Positions 61,710 through 64,000 of a stretch of DNA of 64,000 nt are shown here, piece after piece (the first letter of the stretch is position 1; every line of letters begins with the position of its first letter). Origin of the DNA: Sediminibacterium ginsengisoli (lineage in GTDB: Bacteria; Bacteroidota; Bacteroidia; Chitinophagales; Chitinophagaceae); the NCBI RefSeq assembly GCF_900167075.1, contig NZ_FUWH01000009.1:111956-175955 (forward strand), given 5' to 3'. The position numbers and the translations under genes were made by a program. A model generated the notes under the pieces. It saw only the letters and a list, made by a program, of their open reading frames with translations, had not been told where the DNA came from and ran no database searches.

Positions 61710-62591
61710 TTAATGTCCCAGGTAGTTTTTTACCTGTTTATGCAAACCGGCGCTCAGCGGCACTACGGGAAGGCGGAGATAATTGCCGATCAGTCCCTGC
61801 TCATGCATGAAAGCTTTCACACCCGCCGGGTTATTTTCCGCGAACATGATCTCATATGCGTCCATAAGGCGGTCATTAATGCGTTTAGCGGCCGCAAAAT
61901 CGCCTTTGAGGGCTGTACGCACCATGCCGGAGAAATCGCCGGGAAAGGCATTCCCTGCCACGCTGATCACGCCCTGCATGCCGCAGGCGATCTGCGGCAG
62001 GGCCAGTGCATCATCACCACTGACTACCAGGAAATCGTCGGGACAGTCGCGCAGGATCTGCATGCATTGCAGCATATCGCCGCTTGCTTCCTTGATACCG
62101 GCAATATTGGCTACTTCATTGGCGAGGCGGATGGTGGTGGCAGCAGCCATATTACGGCCGGTTCTGCCCGGCACGTTGTACAGGATCACCGGTTTGGGTG
62201 AAGCTTCGGCCAGTGCTTTATAATGGTAGAATAGTCCTTCCTGCGAAGGTTTGTTGTAATAGGGAGCGGCACTAAGAACAGCAGCGGCTTTATCGAGCGG
62301 GAAAGAATGGAGTTCTTTGATCAGTTCGGCGGTATTATTTCCGCCGATGCCCACTACCACGGGTACGCGGCCCGCTACCTTCTCAAAAGTATAGTGTACA
62401 ATGTCTAACTTCTCCTGCTTATCAAGGGTGGGAGTTTCACCGGTTGTTCCAAGGGTTACGAGGTATTCAACCCCTCCTTTTATCATGGCCTCGATCACGT
62501 TTCCCAAGGCTTCAAAATCGATCTCAAAATTGGATCCGAAGGGTGTTACCAGTGCTACACCGGTTCCCTGTAATTGCTGACGTACAGACAT
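61710..62591 (-). CDS. dapA: 4-hydroxy-tetrahydrodipicolinate synthase
   Basis: Condenses pyruvate with aspartate semialdehyde, first step of the lysine/meso-DAP branch. 293 residues, TIM barrel. Schiff-base Lys in IAGIKEASGD, Tyr in YNVPGRTG, Thr pair in TLGTTGETPTL. Arg in YNVPGRTG binds the substrate carboxylate. Transcribed after accA with a 27-nt gap. Confidence 0.96.
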   Translation of the reverse strand: MSVRQQLQGTGVALVTPFGSNFEIDFEALGNVIEAMIKGGVEYLVTLGTTGETPTLDKQEKLDIVHYTFEKVAGRVPVVVGIGGNNTAELIKELHSFPLDKAAAVLSAAPYYNKPSQEGLFYHYKALAEASPKPVILYNVPGRTGRNMAAATTIRLANEVANIAGIKEASGDMLQCMQILRDCPDDFLVVSGDDALALPQIACGMQGVISVAGNAFPGDFSGMVRTALKGDFAAAKRINDRLMDAYEIMFAENNPAGVKAFMHEQGLIGNYLRLPVVPLSAGLHKQVKNYLGH

Positions 62592-62618
62592 TGTTGTGTT
62601 GTTGTTTGAGGTTTAGTT

Positions 62619-63647
62619 TTATAGTAAATCTTCAGGGCTTTCGCGTTTACCGAGTTCGGGCGCGCCTGCCATTGCGGTTTCTTCCCAGAATCCCATGTGA
62701 CCGTATTTCTCGATACGTTCGTTCACACGCTGTTCCGGTGTTTTGTTTTTGATTTCCTGTAAATTTTTCACGAGGTATGATTTAAGGATGTTTGCTGCTT
62801 CTGTATAATCCCAGTGGGCGCCGCCCAGTGGTTCATGCACGATCTCGTCTACCAGTCCGAAACCTTTCATATCGGTAGCGGTAAGACGAAGCTGTTCTGC
62901 GGCCACTTCTTTTTTCTCCCAGCTGCGCCATAAGATAGAACTGCAGCTTTCGGGAGAGATAACGGTGTACCAGGTATTTTCCATCATCAGAACGCGGTCG
63001 CCCACGCCGATGCCGAGTGCACCGCCCGATGCGCCTTCACCAATGATCACTACGATCACAGGTACTTTCAGGCGGATCATTTCAAAGATATTCCTGGCGA
63101 TGGCTTCACCCTGACCGCGCTCTTCAGCTTCCAGGCCGGGATAAGCGCCCGGAGTATCGATCAGGGCAATAACGGGTTTGTTGAATTTTTCCGCGAGCTT
63201 CATCAGCCGCAGTGCTTTACGGTAGCCTTCGGGGTTGGCCATACCGAAATTCCGCAGCTGGCGGAGTTTGGTATTGGTTCCTTTCTGCTGACCGAGGATC
63301 ATCACGGTTTCACCATCGAGCTCGGCAAAGCCGCCTACCATGGCTTTATCGTCTTTAAAGGTTCTGTCGCCATGCAGCTCCACGAAGTTGGTGCACATTT
63401 TCTCGATGTACTTCAATGTATAAGGCCTGTCCGGGTGACGGCTCAGCTGCACCCGCTGCCAGGGCGTGAGGTGCTGTGTGATCTCCTTCCTTTTTTCAAT
63501 AATGGCGGCTTCGAGCTGCTCTATATTGGACTTATAGTCGATCTTCGGATTTTTCTCCGCTAATTTCCTGGTATCATCAATCTGCTCGTACAGTTCCTTA
63601 ATAGGTTTTTCAAAATCAAGGAATTGCCGGTTTGGGTATTGGGGCAT
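62619..63647 (-). CDS. accA: Acetyl-CoA carboxylase carboxyltransferase subunit alpha
   Basis: Transfers CO2 from carboxybiotin to acetyl-CoA with AccD. 342 residues, slightly longer than E. coli AccA because of a C-terminal extension (about 315-342). Crotonase fold: [39 protein letters not shown] and [14 protein letters not shown]. First gene of a unit with dapA; box TAATTTTA (63673-63666) lies 18 nt upstream of ATG 63647. Confidence 0.96.
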   Translation of the reverse strand: MPQYPNRQFLDFEKPIKELYEQIDDTRKLAEKNPKIDYKSNIEQLEAAIIEKRKEITQHLTPWQRVQLSRHPDRPYTLKYIEKMCTNFVELHGDRTFKDDKAMVGGFAELDGETVMILGQQKGTNTKLRQLRNFGMANPEGYRKALRLMKLAEKFNKPVIALIDTPGAYPGLEAEERGQGEAIARNIFEMIRLKVPVIVVIIGEGASGGALGIGVGDRVLMMENTWYTVISPESCSSILWRSWEKKEVAAEQLRLTATDMKGFGLVDEIVHEPLGGAHWDYTEAANILKSYLVKNLQEIKNKTPEQRVNERIEKYGHMGFWEETAMAGAPELGKRESPEDLL

Positions 63648-63698
63648 AGCATTGGGTTGAGCGTGTAAAATTAGGGGTTGAAATTTTTTTAAGAAAGA

Positions 63699-63731
63699 TT
63701 TGTTTTTGAAAAATGTTTCCCCTTATCTTTG
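63699..63731 (+). promoter_or_regulatory. Promoter of tRNA-Asp
   Basis: TTTG at 63699-63702, 21 nt, TATCTTTG at 63724-63731. The primary transcript would begin near 63737 and carry a hairpin AACTGCT/AGCAGTT (63766-63796) before the tRNA. Confidence 0.72.
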
Positions 63732-63814
63732 CCGTCCCGAAAACGGAATACGTAAGGGCAAAACTAACTGCTAATGAGTTTTCTTATAAAGCAGTTCTCT
63801 TTTGAAAGAACTTT

Positions 63815-63888
63815 GGATCGGTAGTTCAGTTGGTTAGAATGCCGCCCTGTCACGGCGGAGGTCGCGGGTTCGAGTCCCGTCCGGTCCG
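63815..63888 (+). tRNA. tRNA-Asp (GTC anticodon)
   Basis: Cloverleaf: acceptor GGATCGG / CCGGTCC with one T-G pair and discriminator G at 63888, D-arm GTTCAGTTGGTTAGAAT, anticodon stem CCGCC/GGCGG with loop CTGTCAC, T-arm GCGGGTTCGAGTCCCGT. CCA is not encoded. Confidence 0.96.
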
Positions 63889-63890
63889 CA

Positions 63891-63922
63891 AAAAGCTTCA
63901 CAATAAAATGTGAGGCTTTTTT
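63891..63922 (+). terminator. Terminator of tRNA-Asp
   Basis: AAAAGCTTCACA, loop ATAAAA, TGTGAGGCTTTTTT with one T-G pair; 2 nt after the tRNA. Confidence 0.9.
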
Positions 63923-63927
63923 GTTTT

Positions 63928-64000
63928 ATGGCTTTTTACGTCTATATCATTCAAAGCAGAGCTGACGGATCTTTTTACAAGGGATTTTCGGAAGATCCCT
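63928..64000 (+). CDS. GIY-YIG nuclease-domain protein, N-terminal part (runs off the window)
   Basis: ATG at 63928 opens a frame to the last base: MAFYVYIIQSRADGSFYKGF, 24 residues visible. YVYIIQS and FYKGF match the first two strands of the UvrC/YhbQ-type GIY-YIG domain (the GIY-YIG pair seen as VYI and YKG). Such short proteins are widespread stand-alone nucleases of unclear function. It starts inside the tRNA-Asp terminator region, so a promoter is unlikely unless read-through occurs. Confidence 0.72.
   Translation, partial: MAFYVYIIQSRADGSFYKGFSEDP

Noticed and set aside
1..64000. CRISPR arrays, rRNA genes, insertion sequences, prophage
   Set aside because: Looked for repeats at spacer spacing, transposase or integrase motifs and rRNA signatures; none seen.

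Overview
The window is a chromosomal stretch from a member of the Bacteroidota, most likely the family Chitinophagaceae. I infer this from the promoters (many exact TAnnTTTG boxes, few Shine-Dalgarno sequences), lineage-typical families (DUF2723 membrane protein, DUF6702, OMP_b-brl_3-type receptor, UpxY/NusG-like factor, MqnP-like prenyltransferase, short lipoproteins with CKKD after the lipobox) and the tRNA genes, which do not encode CCA. I see no rRNA, CRISPR array, transposase, integrase or prophage. It is mostly core genome with short accessory patches.

Layout. 1-2811 (minus): aromatic amino acid operon tyrA (cut by the window edge) - aminotransferase - pheA, preceded by a Phe/Tyr-rich leader peptide and a complete transcription attenuator. 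3059-5086: small lipoprotein, then an ECF sigma factor coupled to a membrane-anchored trypsin-like protease with an anti-sigma-like N-terminus. 5188-5296: structured inverted repeat. 5329-10888: nucleotidyltransferase, ACC-deaminase/D-cysteine-desulfhydrase-like enzyme, secreted protein, lipB, rluD-type synthase, bioB. 11008-13508: MORN-like secreted protein, an AT-rich patch with a two-frame DUF4760-type membrane protein, and a cytochrome-c-like lipoprotein. 13525-23289: two tandem esterases, M1 peptidase, HupE/UreJ-like protein, DUF6702 protein, CNNM/CBS protein, GT39-type glycosyltransferase, PAP2 phosphatase, methyltransferase. 23374-28679: glmM, cysteine desulfurase, MoxR-type AAA+ ATPase with a VWA partner. 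28903-37216: DUF2723 protein, mtaB, NusG-like factor, Prc-type protease, tRNA-His, DUF445 protein. 37362-45227: TonB-type outer membrane receptor, pcm, lipoprotein, phosphohexomutase with phosphoribosyltransferase, membrane Fe-S protein. 45224-51387: esterase, ATP-grasp and GCS2-type ligases, then a second ECF sigma locus whose partner joins an inner-membrane helix to a predicted outer-membrane barrel. 51436-64000: secreted protein, def, ruvX, mqnP-like gene, SpoU methylase, M28 peptidase, mutS, HGSNAT-like protein, dapA, accA, tRNA-Asp and the start of a GIY-YIG gene.

How it works together. Most genes serve general metabolism, cell envelope and translation quality. The least ordinary parts are the Phe/Tyr attenuator, the two sigma/single-pass-protein pairs with different periplasmic modules, the two-ligase (ATP-grasp plus GCS2) cassette, two palindromic intergenic repeat families, and a window-wide pattern of start codons lying only 4-7 nt behind the promoter box, which implies leaderless mRNAs. 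Starts were chosen partly on that pattern. Hairpin terminators separate most transcription units. All functions are from motif recognition by eye; no database search was possible.
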